Assembly: GCA_965226025.1 (NCBI GenBank)
Contig: CBDDCD010000001.1
Coordinates: 1,612,001-1,676,000 of the forward strand
DNA: 64,000 bases
DNA from: Moanibacter sp965226025
GTDB taxonomy: Bacteria > Verrucomicrobiota > Verrucomicrobiia > Opitutales > UBA2987
Direction: 5' to 3'
The position numbers and the translations under genes are program-made. Positions 16,529 to 24,548 of the stretch are shown one piece after another. Below the pieces are notes generated by a model. The model saw only the letters and a program-made list of their open reading frames with translations, did no database searches and was not told the origin of the DNA. The first letter of the stretch is position 1; each line of letters begins with the position of its first letter.

Positions 16529-16783
16529 TTGATCTGTGCCATATCAATTTCTACCCCTACTATCACTATGAACAAAAATAATACATTGCAAACCGCCATC
16601 GATCTGAGGAAGGAAGGGTGGCGGGCACGAAGCGGTGATTCTGACGAGGCTCATCGTAAAACATCGGAGGCGGTCGCCCTCTTCAGGCAGATCGGAGACC
16701 GTCAAGAATTGATACGGGCGCTCAAGAGTCTTGGCCATGTCGAGATGGATTTGAGCAAATGGGAAGAAGCGGGCGCTTTATAG
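16529..16783 (+). pseudogene. Truncated TPR-type protein
   Basis: 84 residues; the natural start may be the ATG at 16568. Residues from about 40 on follow a tetratricopeptide pattern (EAVALFRQIGDRQELIRALK, then LGHVEMDLSKWEEAGAL), as in proteins with chained TPRs. The next residue would normally be Tyr and the array would continue, but the frame stops at TAG, which is the first base triplet of a perfect 14-bp palindrome. So only the first one and a half repeats remain. Confidence 0.6.
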
Positions 16784-16812
16784 CCTGGAAATCTTACCAG
16801 ATTTCCAGGCTA
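16781..16812. repeat. Perfect 14-bp palindrome at the break of the TPR gene
   Basis: Arms TAGCCTGGAAATCT and AGATTTCCAGGCTA with a 4-bp loop. No T-run follows, so it is not a classical terminator. It sits exactly at the truncation point. Confidence 0.8.
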
Positions 16813-16869
16813 CTCGAGCAAATCCTCCCCACCGTCATCGAGCTCTTTCGGTCTCTGCCAGTAGTTAAA

Positions 16870-17412
16870 CTACGGGGTCCAATCGTCCCCACCGAAGCCC
16901 GCCATCCCGAGCAGATTCCACATCGAAGAGAACATATCGCCCGGGCCGAATGCGCACTCGTTCTTGCGGTAGATGGTGTTGCCTTTTCGCTCGTAGACGA
17001 CTGCACCGGGCATGTTGTCGGAGTCCGCGCTGACCGTCTGTTCGCGTATGTAATCACCCCCTTGATGGGAAGCGACACGGAATCTCCAACCTCGAGAGTT
17101 GGCAAACCTTCGCTGAATCACCGGCCGGTCCTTTGAAACCAAAACGACCGACATGACCGATTCAAGATGCGGCAGGAGACCATTAAAGCCGTCCGCCCAA
17201 AGGATACAGTAACGACATCCCTGTCCCATGTTATGGATGACCAGGAGTTTCTCTCGATCTCCGAATAGTTCCCGCAGCGTCCTCTCTCCGTCGAGAGTCT
17301 CGCAGGAATAATTTCGAATCTCGGTCGCGGAGTTGGACTTGCGCAACTCGTTCAACCTTCCGGTCAGCTCAAAAATCTGCTGCTCTAAGCGTGTTATCTC
17401 TTCCTTTGCCAT
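16870..17412 (-). CDS. DUF899-family thioredoxin-like protein
   Basis: 180 residues from the ATG at 17412, preceded by AGGAAAAGAG; the frame is open to 17460 but the inner start fits better. It opens with a coiled coil (ITRLEQQIFELTGRLNELRK), then a thioredoxin-like fold with GQGCRYCILWADGFNG (CxxC) near residue 85. The remainder (DRPVIQRRFANSRGWRF, then the FGPGDMFSSMWNLL end) agrees with DUF899, whose role is unknown but thought redox-related. Convergent with the truncated TPR gene. Confidence 0.75.
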   Translation of the reverse strand: MAKEEITRLEQQIFELTGRLNELRKSNSATEIRNYSCETLDGERTLRELFGDREKLLVIHNMGQGCRYCILWADGFNGLLPHLESVMSVVLVSKDRPVIQRRFANSRGWRFRVASHQGGDYIREQTVSADSDNMPGAVVYERKGNTIYRKNECAFGPGDMFSSMWNLLGMAGFGGDDWTP

Positions 17413-17488
17413 TCTCTTTTCCTTTCCAGAACTACGTGATTCTGTTGAGCTCCAAGTCAACCCTTACGAACATCCTCTTTGTAAACCA

Positions 17489-18019
17489 TCACCTCAGAAT
17501 CATTCCAAACTCGAGCCGCACTTCCTTTCGTTCCACATCTTCATTCGTGTAGTTGGCCAGCTCCATCCCGATGAGGTCAAACCAAACTTTTCTGTAGAAT
17601 CTTACGGCCGGAGCGTTGCAGCTCTGAGTCTCCAGGACCAACATCCTCGCACCCAATTCCACTCCGACCTCCTTTGCCTTCTCGATCAAACAGCGCCCGA
17701 TACCCTTTCCCCTGAAGCTCTCGTCGACCAGCAATTCCCAGACTCGCAATCGATTGTTCCATTGCTCGTGCCACACCTCCATCCAGCCAACCGGTTGCTC
17801 GTTGTGAAATGCAAAGTAGACGATTGGGCGTTTACTCGAGAAGAGCTGTGTCGTCGAAATTTTCTCAGTGCTCTCAGGGAATTCTTCGTATTCAAGGATC
17901 CCTTCACCTACACCCCGGCTTGAGACCGTCGCACGGTAGTGTCCTGACGAAACGTAGTGGAACTCAAGGCTCTTCGGCCACTTCGTGTCTTGCTGGATTT
18001 CTCTTATTTCAATCTTCAT
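17489..18019 (-). CDS. GNAT-family acetyltransferase
   Basis: 176 residues. GNAT features: the IVYFAFHNEQPVGWMEVW strand, VWELLVDESFRGKGIGRCL with the R-G-K-G-I-G acetyl-CoA loop, and APAVRFYRKVWFDLIG. The central pattern resembles streptothricin acetyltransferase-type GNATs, but the N-terminus is unusual, so no substrate is proposed. Stands alone on the minus strand. Confidence 0.85.
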   Translation of the reverse strand: MKIEIREIQQDTKWPKSLEFHYVSSGHYRATVSSRGVGEGILEYEEFPESTEKISTTQLFSSKRPIVYFAFHNEQPVGWMEVWHEQWNNRLRVWELLVDESFRGKGIGRCLIEKAKEVGVELGARMLVLETQSCNAPAVRFYRKVWFDLIGMELANYTNEDVERKEVRLEFGMILR

Positions 18020-18096
18020 CGCTGATGGGGATCTCCGAGCCCTGATCTACGGCCATTGCAGGTAGGAAAATACCAGATCGGCAGCTTGGACACCCG

Positions 18097-18867
18097 TCAC
18101 ATCCTTCTCACAGTAAGAAACGACTCGTCGTGCTTGAGCACCCTTCCTCCGTATTCACGGTTGATCAGATCGGCAATACCATCAAAGAGCGCCCTCCTCT
18201 CAGTGTCCGGCAAACTAATGTGATCGGAGTAGGTGCTGAGCAAGTCGATGTATTCCCCCGCGGTGTACTCCACCGACCAGGTATACCGGCGCGTGACCGG
18301 TTCCCGAAACAGTTCCTCCCCAACAGGTTATTCCCGTTCCTTCTTCGATTCTGAAGCGAGCTTCGCCATGAAGGGTGCACAGGTGTCATAGACTTCCTGC
18401 ACTCTTCCGAAAAATCCTTCTTCTTTCCGATCGGCCTGACTCGAAAACACGGCCAAGGCTCCCGTCGACTTAAGGACCGCAGCGCTCTTCAAATAGGCAA
18501 CCCTCGGGTCCACCCAATGAAACGACGTCGCTGCCATCACCATATCATAGACGCAATCCATCGGCTCCCATTCCTCAAATGAGCTCACGAAAACTCGCAC
18601 GTTTTCAGACTCCTCGAACTTAGCTGAAGCAACCGCAGCCAGATCCCTTCCAATGTCCAGACAATCCATCGAGTACCCTCGCAACGAAAAGGGCTCGGTC
18701 CCCTTACCTGTCCCGCAACCGATCTCCAGGATGCGCCCACCTTCCGGGATCCCGGTTAGACTGATCACATCCTCGACTAGCTCTACCGGATATCCCGGCC
18801 GTATCCGATCGTATACATCGGCGCTCCGGTTGAAGGTGGTTCGCCGTTCTATTCTGCTTCCATTCAC
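18097..18867 (-). pseudogene. SAM-dependent methyltransferase broken by an in-frame TAA
   Basis: Starts at 18867. The SAM-binding region is complete (RILEIGCGTGKGTEPFSLRGY, then SFEEWEPMDCVYDMVMAATSFHWVDP). After ESKKERE it meets TAA at 18330-18328; the same frame then stays open for 76 codons to TGA at 18097, encoding VGEELFREPVTRRYTWSVEY and RRALFDGIADLINREYGGRV, which fits the C-terminal part of this family. Read through, the gene gives about 256 residues, normal for the family. So a single nonsense change, or a sequence error, splits it. Confidence 0.75.
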
Positions 18868-18898
18868 CCCGATGTTTCAAAAATTCGCAGAATTTTGG

Positions 18899-19001
18899 GC
18901 TAGGAGTCTATCGGTATGAAGTTGGTCGCGACTTACGACCATCAACCTACGGTCCGAAGTTCAGGACTGTTGCGAAGGGCAAAGCCCGACAGACTCCTAG
19001 C
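18899..19001. repeat. CTAG palindromic element (family 1), copy a
   Basis: Ends GCTAGGAGTCT / AGACTCCTAGC. The TAG stop of the SDR at 18997 lies in its right end. Leftmost member of the family in the window. Confidence 0.85.
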
Positions 19002-19752
19002 TCATCGACATGCCTCCGTTCACTCGCAGGGTCTGGCCGGTTATATAGGCCGCATCATCAGACGCCAGAAAGGCCATTGCCGACGCGATCTCTTCCGGCT
19101 TTCCGTAACGTTGCAATGGTATCCGTCTGACAGCTTCCTCGAGCCCCGCCGGGTCAATCTCATCCAGCATCTCGGTTGCGATAAACCCCGGAGAAACCGC
19201 ATTCACCGTTATTCCCTTCTTTGCTACCTCCGCCGCGATGGGATGGATCAGGCTGACGATACCGCCTTTCGATGCGGTGCATACAGGGTAGTGACTGCCT
19301 CCGAAGTCGGCCACCTCGGCGATAATGGAGCCGGTCGCGATGATTCTGCCGTAGCCCTGCTCAATCATTCCCGGCAAAACGGCGCGCGTAACATTGAAAA
19401 AGCCCTTCAGATTGATGCCCATAGCGGACTCCCAGTCCTCTTCCGTGCTCTCCACAAAGGGACGGTCGATAATGATCCCCGCATTGCTGATCAGGATGTC
19501 GACCCTGCCGAAAGTCTCAAGGGTCTCTTGGCACAGTCTCTCAGCGTCGGCTTTCTGAGACACATCCGCCTGCACCGCGGCCGCTTCCGAGCCAATACTT
19601 TCAATCTCCTCAACGACCTCGCGTGCCCGATCCACAGACGAGCGACAATTGACCACCACTCTCGCTCCCTCTCGGGCAAAGCGAAGCGCCACCGCCCGGC
19701 CAATGCCCCGGGAACTCCCCGTTACGATCGCAACCCTTCCCTTCAGTTTCAC
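18997..19752 (-). CDS. 3-oxoacyl-ACP reductase-like SDR (FabG-like)
   Basis: 251 residues with the full classical SDR set: TGSSRGIGRAVALRFA at residues 11-26, NAG near 90, the GRIIATGSII segment with the catalytic Ser, YPVCTASKGG with Tyr and Lys, and the C-terminal GQTLRVNGG typical of FabG-like enzymes. Likely an NADPH-dependent ketoreductase; true FabG function is not shown because no other fatty-acid genes are near. Its stop codon TAG is part of the right end of the family-1 element at 18899-19001. Confidence 0.85.
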   Translation of the reverse strand: MKLKGRVAIVTGSSRGIGRAVALRFAREGARVVVNCRSSVDRAREVVEEIESIGSEAAAVQADVSQKADAERLCQETLETFGRVDILISNAGIIIDRPFVESTEEDWESAMGINLKGFFNVTRAVLPGMIEQGYGRIIATGSIIAEVADFGGSHYPVCTASKGGIVSLIHPIAAEVAKKGITVNAVSPGFIATEMLDEIDPAGLEEAVRRIPLQRYGKPEEIASAMAFLASDDAAYITGQTLRVNGGMSMS

Positions 19753-19755
19753 TGA

Positions 19756-19795
19756 CCTGAAATTTCAATATACATGCGGATTTCCGGGCGACATT
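19756..19795. repeat. CCTGAAA...GTTTCCGGG short repeat, copy 1 of 3
   Basis: CCTGAAATTTCAATAT..CATGCGGATTTCCGGGCGA; related copies are at about 21103 and 27986. The 19753-19962 gap shows nothing else. Confidence 0.55.
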
Positions 19796-19962
19796 TCGGT
19801 ACCCCCAAGAAGTGGAAATATGGAACCTTCAGTTGAAGTTTCAGCCCCGATTGATCCGGCCTCGAAATGGCAGCCGGCGGCCGAACTGACCTCAAACCCC
19901 TGAACCCTTAATCACTTCCACGATAACCCGTAAATACATACAGGCGGACAGCAACCAATTCC

Positions 19963-21102
19963 GTGAGTCTGTCCGGCCCAAATTTGGAGGTTTCAAAGCC
20001 GGATTTCGTGATCAAATCGATAGCGCGAGGAGTTCGAACTCACTCCCTGAAAGAGAGATCCTCAGACAGTGCCTCCCGATGGTCGATCATCCTGGCGGGC
20101 GGAGAGGGCGTCCGCATGCGCTCCTTCATTCTGGAGACACTCGGTGAGACCAGGCCCAAGCAGTACTGCGCTTTCACCGGTTCACGCTCGATGCTCCAAC
20201 ATACCATCGACCGAGCCGCGAAAGTTGTGCCGAAGAACAATGTGGTGACGGTTATTGACGCCTCGCACAGCCAATACCTGATAGACAGCACGCGAGCCGG
20301 GTCAACCGGGAAAATCATCAGGCAGCCGATGGGGAGAGGAACCGCAAGCGGCATCCTCGTTGCTGCCGCCTACATCTATTCGATCGATCCTGGGGCCACT
20401 CTTCTCATACTTCCTTCAGATCATTTCGCCTATCCAGAGGGTTCGTTCATCGAATACCTGAACGCCGTTTGCGATTCGGCCGAAAAGAGCCTGGATAAAC
20501 TGATCCTTCTCAGCGCGTTGCCCGAAAGGGCGGAGACCGAGTACGGTTGGATCGAGATAGATTCGAATCCCAGGGGTGGATCTCGGGCCGACCACAAGCA
20601 GCCCAGACCGGTTCTTCAATTCTATGAAAAACCGGATCAAGCATCGGCAGAGCGTCTCATGGAGAATGGCTGTCTCTGGAATACGATGGTTACCGCGGTG
20701 AAAGCGAGGACCCTCTGGTCCATTGGATGGTCTCTCCTCCCAGAAATCATGAAACAGCTCGAATCCCTCCGGATTGTCTTCAACGCCGTCGCCAGAGGAC
20801 TCCTCGAACCAGACCGAGAGAGTCTCGCTCTGGCAAAGACCTACGCCATGCTAGACATCGCGGATTTTTCGCGAGATGTGCTCCAGAAGGTCGCGCCTTT
20901 TATCGAAACTCTCTGCCTGCAAGGCGTCCACTGGTCAGACTGGGGAGAACCGGGTCGAGTGTTGGAATCCCTCAGTCGCCTCGCCCCTCGCTCCCAACTC
21001 ACCAGCGAACTCGTTACGGACTCAGACTCCCCATTCACATCTACCGCAGATCCTGGATCCGAAAGAGCAGAAGAACTCGCTGCAGTCCAGCCTCAGGTCT
21101 GA
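19963..21102 (+). CDS. Mannose-1-phosphate guanylyltransferase-like nucleotidyltransferase
   Basis: Up to 379 residues; the first ~40 are not family-like, so the start may be further in. The nucleotidyltransferase domain begins WSIILAGGEGVRMRSF (about residue 40), with the G-G-x-G-x-R nucleotide loop and RPKQYCAFTGSRSMLQHT typical of GDP-mannose pyrophosphorylases. LLILPSDHF follows at about residue 147, then YGWIEI, FYEKPD and NTMVTAVKA. It would make GDP-mannose or a related sugar nucleotide from a sugar phosphate and NTP in the cytoplasm. It lacks the long C-terminal isomerase domain of some ManC proteins. No sugar pathway partners are adjacent. Confidence 0.8.
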   Translation: MSLSGPNLEVSKPDFVIKSIARGVRTHSLKERSSDSASRWSIILAGGEGVRMRSFILETLGETRPKQYCAFTGSRSMLQHTIDRAAKVVPKNNVVTVIDASHSQYLIDSTRAGSTGKIIRQPMGRGTASGILVAAAYIYSIDPGATLLILPSDHFAYPEGSFIEYLNAVCDSAEKSLDKLILLSALPERAETEYGWIEIDSNPRGGSRADHKQPRPVLQFYEKPDQASAERLMENGCLWNTMVTAVKARTLWSIGWSLLPEIMKQLESLRIVFNAVARGLLEPDRESLALAKTYAMLDIADFSRDVLQKVAPFIETLCLQGVHWSDWGEPGRVLESLSRLAPRSQLTSELVTDSDSPFTSTADPGSERAEELAAVQPQV

Positions 21103-21140
21103 CCTGAAACTTCACTGCCCATGCGGGTTTCCGGGTGACG
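21103..21140. repeat. CCTGAAA...GTTTCCGGG short repeat, copy 2 of 3
   Basis: CCTGAAACTTCACTGCCCATG followed by CGGGTTTCCGGGTGA, directly after the stop of the guanylyltransferase gene. Confidence 0.55.
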
Positions 21141-21146
21141 ATTGAC

Positions 21147-21484
21147 ACCGTCTTCGACACGGAATAGTACCCGGAGGTGGCAGAGCAGTACCGCACCCAA
21201 AGGGTGATCGAAGTAGAAAGCTTTGGGAGAGAGGTTGCACTGTTTGATCGAGCTTTGAGTAGAAGTGTGACTGTGCCGTCAGGCTGAGGGATTGCTCTGC
21301 CACCTGAGGGTATTCACTCTTTCTCCCAACTGCGGGATCGCCCTGTTCCATCCACGGGCAACTTTCGCTCTTCTTCGAGGATCGAGGAAGTTTCGACCTC
21401 GATTGATCGGTCTCCGCCCTTGCGGGCTGCGCCCAGACATGTCCGGCAAGTGCCAGCGCACCGGAGGCGGCGCTGACCTCAAAC
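21147..21484. repeat. ~337-bp dispersed repeat, copy 1 (inverted relative to 50218)
   Basis: About 90% similar to the reverse complement of 50218-50554. Contains an internal inverted pair (GGAGGTGGCAGAGCAGTA and ATTGCTCTGCCACC) and TTGCGGGCTGCGCCCAGACA. No convincing gene. Confidence 0.85.
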
Positions 21485-21804
21485 TCGGCCCAACGAGACA
21501 CCTTTCCGAATCGGTTGGCGAACCTCTAGCCGGCGTTTAGGTCTTCCGTCTCAGTATTCGCTCATATTCTTGAAGAAACCAGACCACGATTCACCGCCAA
21601 TCGAGCGCAACGAGATTCTCAATGGGATTCTCAAGCTTGCCAAAGACAGGCCTTTCCGCTCTCTGCCAGAGGAACCTCTGTGACAAACAGATCGACGGCC
21701 GTCGATTTATTTGTCACAGAGGCACAAGTCTCCGGTTACGGTTGACTTCGACGGAATTTTCGGGAAAAAGAAACGGAACTCAGTCTTCCGATATCTGGGC
21801 GCAG

Positions 21805-22023
21805 ATGAATACTGGATTCTGGATCAAGAACGATCGCATATACGGCCCCGACTGTCCCGGCTCGTACCGAATTGTAAAACAGAAGATCGTGGGGCCGAAT
21901 CTGTCGGGCGAATATTACATCGAAAGCGGCGCCATTTTTGGCCCTAGACATCCCGGCAAGTATCGCATCCAGGGCCGCTGCATATGTGGTCCAAAACGGA
22001 CTCTCCCCTGGCTGGACCACTAG
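21805..22023 (+). CDS. Small Gly-Pro repeat protein
   Basis: 72 residues from the ATG at 21805; the longer frame to 21622 looks unnatural before this point. The protein consists of short repeated units in which a Y/F/V-G-P turn, a P/S-G pair, a Y and an I recur (IYGPDCPGSYRI, IVGPNLSGEYYI, IFGPRHPGKYRI, ICGPKRTLPWL). This suggests a small beta-repeat protein with the closing LPWL seen in related short proteins. Function unknown. Its TAG stop is the CTAG of a family-1 element. Confidence 0.6.
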   Translation: MNTGFWIKNDRIYGPDCPGSYRIVKQKIVGPNLSGEYYIESGAIFGPRHPGKYRIQGRCICGPKRTLPWLDH

Positions 22024-22119
22024 GAATCTGTCGGAACGAACTGAGTAAAAAATTGCTACCGTCCGTCTCCGATCTGAAGCTAAAGGAACTCGCGAATTGC
22101 AACGTCCGACAGATTCCTA
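22020..22119. repeat. CTAG palindromic element (family 1), copy b
   Basis: CTAGGAATCTGTCGG at left, CCGACAGATTCCTA at right. Supplies the stop of the repeat protein and abuts the beginning of the ispD coding sequence. Confidence 0.9.
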
Positions 22120-22134
22120 AACAAGATCTCCTGC

Positions 22135-22800
22135 CTGATCCCGGCCGCTGGGAAAGGCGAGCGCTTGGGTGGAGTAGAGAAAGGGTTACTGGAAATTGAT
22201 GGAAAGACCCTCTTCGAGATGGTTGCCCAGAGGGTAGCTCCTTTCAGCGACGAGATTATTGTCGGCATCCGCGGAGAGTTGCGAAACAAGTACGAAACTC
22301 TCGTCGCCAAAGTGCAAGGCCTGCCGAATCTGAGTTTCATCGAAGGGGGCTCCACGAGGCAGGAGACGATTGGAAGACTATTGGAACGCGCGAGTTTCCC
22401 CGTAGTTCTGGTCCATGAAGTGACTCGTCCCCTCGCCTCATCCTCCCTTTTTGAAACGGTCTTGGCTGACACGACCGAATCATGCTCGGTCGCCCCTTTT
22501 CTGCCTTTCAAGGTGCGTAGTAGCCTGGCGATTCAAGAGGGTGACTGGCTTGGAGAAAACATTCCGCGCGAGAAAGTGGGAGAGCTGCAAACCCCTCAGT
22601 CGTTTGGATCAGATTTACTGCGGGAGTCCTACCGCAGGGCCAATCACGAAGGATGGCTTGAAACATCGACGGCGCCCCTCGTTCGAAACGCGGGCTTCCC
22701 GGTCAAATTGGTGCCGGGCGAAGAGACGAATCTCAAAATAACCTACCCTGAAGACCTGGCAGCATGCAGGAAAATGGGGCTAGAAGTCTGTCGGATTTGA
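22135..22800 (+). CDS. ispD: 2-C-methyl-D-erythritol 4-phosphate cytidylyltransferase
   Basis: About 221 residues. IspD of the MEP pathway joins CTP and MEP in the cytoplasm. The N-terminal site LIPAAGKGERLGGVEKGLLE is encoded from 22135, upstream of the first standard start (TTG at 22165, which would cut off the nucleotide loop). In that frame there is no ATG, GTG or TTG back to a stop at 22081; a CTG at 22135 is the best candidate. VLVHEVTRPL and ELQTPQSF fit the family, but the usual T-D-D-A is T-S-T-A here. The family-1 element copy b ends 15 bp before 22135, and the last codons (LEVCRI, TGA) come from copy c. Confidence 0.75.
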   Translation: MIPAAGKGERLGGVEKGLLEIDGKTLFEMVAQRVAPFSDEIIVGIRGELRNKYETLVAKVQGLPNLSFIEGGSTRQETIGRLLERASFPVVLVHEVTRPLASSSLFETVLADTTESCSVAPFLPFKVRSSLAIQEGDWLGENIPREKVGELQTPQSFGSDLLRESYRRANHEGWLETSTAPLVRNAGFPVKLVPGEETNLKITYPEDLAACRKMGLEVCRI

Positions 22801-22846
22801 CATTCGATTGCTTCGCAAGTGACCAGGTTCATCCGACAGATTCCTA
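22780..22846. repeat. CTAG palindromic element (family 1), copy c
   Basis: CTAGAAGTCTGTCGG to CCGACAGATTCCTA, 67 bp. The ispD frame reads into it and stops at its TGA. Confidence 0.85.
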
Positions 22847-22920
22847 ATCAAGCCTATCGGGCAATCTTGATTGACCCTGAATAAAAGCGGCGTCAGGCCG
22901 CCGCACTCGAAAGCAAGAAG

Positions 22921-23337
22921 ATGGATTTGGATTTCATTACCGATCTGCTCGTAATCGGCCATCTCGCTTTTATTCTCTTCGCTTTCCTGGGCGGGATCCT
23001 AGCCTTGAAGTGGCGATGGCTCATTTGGATCCACCTTCCTGCAGCCGCTTGGGCAGCCTTGATCGCGTACTGTGGCTGGATCTGTCCCCTCACTCATTGG
23101 GAGAACTCTATTCGATCCAAGCAGGGCAGCGGGGTCTACGATTCCGGATTCGTGGAGCACTACCTTATCCCGATCCTCTACCCGGAGGGACTCACGCGCC
23201 CGATCCAGATCGCCCTGGGATCAGTAGTTGTTGTTTTCAATATCGCTATCTACTCGATCTTGATCAATAGGATCCTCGACTCAAGCAGTAGACAAGGTTC
23301 GGGAACGAGGTTCGGGACAAGGCTACCAGGGAATTAG
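22921..23337 (+). CDS. DUF2784-family membrane protein
   Basis: 138 residues with three to four hydrophobic segments; LLVIGHLAFILFAFLGG and CGWICPLTHWENSIR followed by FVEHYLIPILYPEG are hallmarks of DUF2784, a small inner-membrane family of unknown role. The last ~15 residues (RQGSGTRFGTRLPGN) are encoded by the GACAAGG element at 23288-23422, so the native tail was replaced by the insertion. Confidence 0.85.
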   Translation: MDLDFITDLLVIGHLAFILFAFLGGILALKWRWLIWIHLPAAAWAALIAYCGWICPLTHWENSIRSKQGSGVYDSGFVEHYLIPILYPEGLTRPIQIALGSVVVVFNIAIYSILINRILDSSSRQGSGTRFGTRLPGN

Positions 23338-23422
23338 GACTTCCTTCTCAATTCGATCAGATTTGTTCTCACAGTTAACCCGCTCAGAGTTTAGCGGAGC
23401 AAACCTGGTCTCGAACCTTGTC
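23288..23422. repeat. ~135-bp GACAAGG element, copy 2 of 4
   Basis: Left GTAGACAAGGTTCGGG, right GGTCTCGAACCTTGTCC. Core shares CTTCTCAATTCGATCAGAT and CCGCTCAGAGTTTAGCG with the other copies. Confidence 0.85.
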
Positions 23423-23454
23423 CTATGGCTGCGCCTACGCCGCACTTTGTATGC

Positions 23455-23556
23455 CTAGGAATCTGTCGGGCTTTGAACTTTGCTACAGACCTGAACTTCG
23501 GTTCGGAGTCTGACGGTCGTAAATTGCGACCCATTTCATACCGACAGATCCCTAGC
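23455..23556. repeat. CTAG palindromic element (family 1), copy d
   Basis: CTAGGAATCTGTCGGGC to CCGACAGATCCCTAG, 102 bp. Confidence 0.9.
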
Positions 23557-23647
23557 CCGCTTTTTGTGGCCGGCATGCGGCACCAAGGCGGGAGGAGCAC
23601 TCTACCGCAATTGGATGCTCGAAAATTTGGTGAGAAAAGCGGGCTAG
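23553..23647. repeat. Overlapping palindrome CTAGCCCGCTTTT / AAAAGCGGGCTAG
   Basis: Thirteen-bp arms about 70 bp apart; the left arm shares its CTAG with family-1 copy d. Confidence 0.7.
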
Positions 23648-23691
23648 GGTAGGATGGGGCCGCTGCATACGGTGTTTTGATTCTCGGGACA

Positions 23692-24438
23692 TTAGGTGAT
23701 GATATTGATGGCCTTGTGTAGGTTGAAGGTGAAATGATCACAGAGGGCAGGGGTGGATTCGAAGCCCATGGTAGATTTGAGGCTAAGAACCAGTTGCCTG
23801 CAAGCAGCCAGGATTCTGGCTGCGTTATGGTTACGGATCATACATCGATCTTCATCGAAGAAGCGATCTCTGGGGTAGTGGTTTTTGTTTTCGATGGCCC
23901 AGTGGTTGCGGATTTTCGATAGGAACTGAGGAGGGCTCAAGTCGGTGGGATCGCGGCTGCTGACATAGTAGGAGCGTTCCGAGGAAGGTTTCGCTTTGTT
24001 AGGATAATGGAAGGTGCGTTGGACAGAGGCGAACTGACGAGCATGAGGCAAGCCAAGGGAGGGAGCGCTTAGAGGATGGGTTGCTATTTGACGAATCTCC
24101 AGGCGGCCATGGTCCTTATCTAGAGGCTGTCCCAAATCCTCTCGGATTTGGGACAGCCTCTAGCTAGCCGCTCCCCACAGCAAAAGACACACCCATTGCC
24201 CGTCGATCAAAGCCACATAGCGCAGGGTCTCTCCCGCGCTCCCCGCACTGTGCAAATAATGATGTTGGATCAAAAGATCATTGAATCGCTCCTGCTCTTC
24301 GGGCAAGATCAGACGCAGAGTTAGACGATCTATCGAAGGAGTCAGATGGTAAGATTTTTTGTCTTTCATACCATCTTGGCATGACTGATTCCCTCGGGTT
24401 TGTCTAGCTCTTTTTTTATCTTTTTGCCTATCAGCCAC
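23692..24438 (-). pseudogene. Broken DUF4338 (DruA-like) / ISAs1-type transposase gene
   Basis: Two fragments on the minus strand. 24438-24160 encodes a DUF4338-like N-terminus (LRLILPEEQERFNDLLIQHH and ETLRYVALIDGQWVCLLLWG), the domain also found in DruA proteins. 24135-23692 encodes an ISAs1-type transposase C-terminus (DHGRLEIRQIATHPL, FLSKIRNHWAIENKNHY, then DEDRCMIRNHNAARI). Fusions of these parts occur in other genomes, to my knowledge. The several hundred residues normally between them are missing, and a 38-bp palindrome sits at the joint. Not functional. Confidence 0.75.
24123..24160. mobile_element. 38-bp perfect palindrome built from two identical IS ends
   Basis: Arms GAGGCTGTCCCAAATCC (24123-24139) and their reverse complement (24144-24160) around TCTC, with TA on both sides. 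Each arm equals the transposase-distal end of the 1817-bp IS. Confidence 0.85.
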
Positions 24439-24548
24439 TTCCTCCCCAGAAAACTTTCACCCTGGGCCGCTGCATCAACCCTCCTGATTTTTCTTTTCAT
24501 ACCCTCGAATCTGCCGTTTTATTGAACCCACCCCCTTCTCCCCGCAAA

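Noticed and set aside
1..18900. Integron cassette array (many single accessory genes in one direction)
   Set aside because: I looked between the genes for regular attC-type sites and found none in most gaps, and no integrase gene is present; only irregular repeats were seen.
18916..19755. Plus-strand 279-residue ORF opposite the SDR
   Set aside because: It begins in the family-1 repeat and is the antisense shadow of a clear SDR gene.
21279..21482. Small conserved protein encoded in the 337-bp repeat
   Set aside because: A ~65-residue frame is similar in both copies only because the DNA is; it is Arg/Pro-rich, without a start signal or family likeness.
24160..24438. Active Druantia defence gene (DUF4338)
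   Set aside because: Only the N-terminal fragment is present, linked to an ISAs1-type transposase remnant, with no other Druantia genes.
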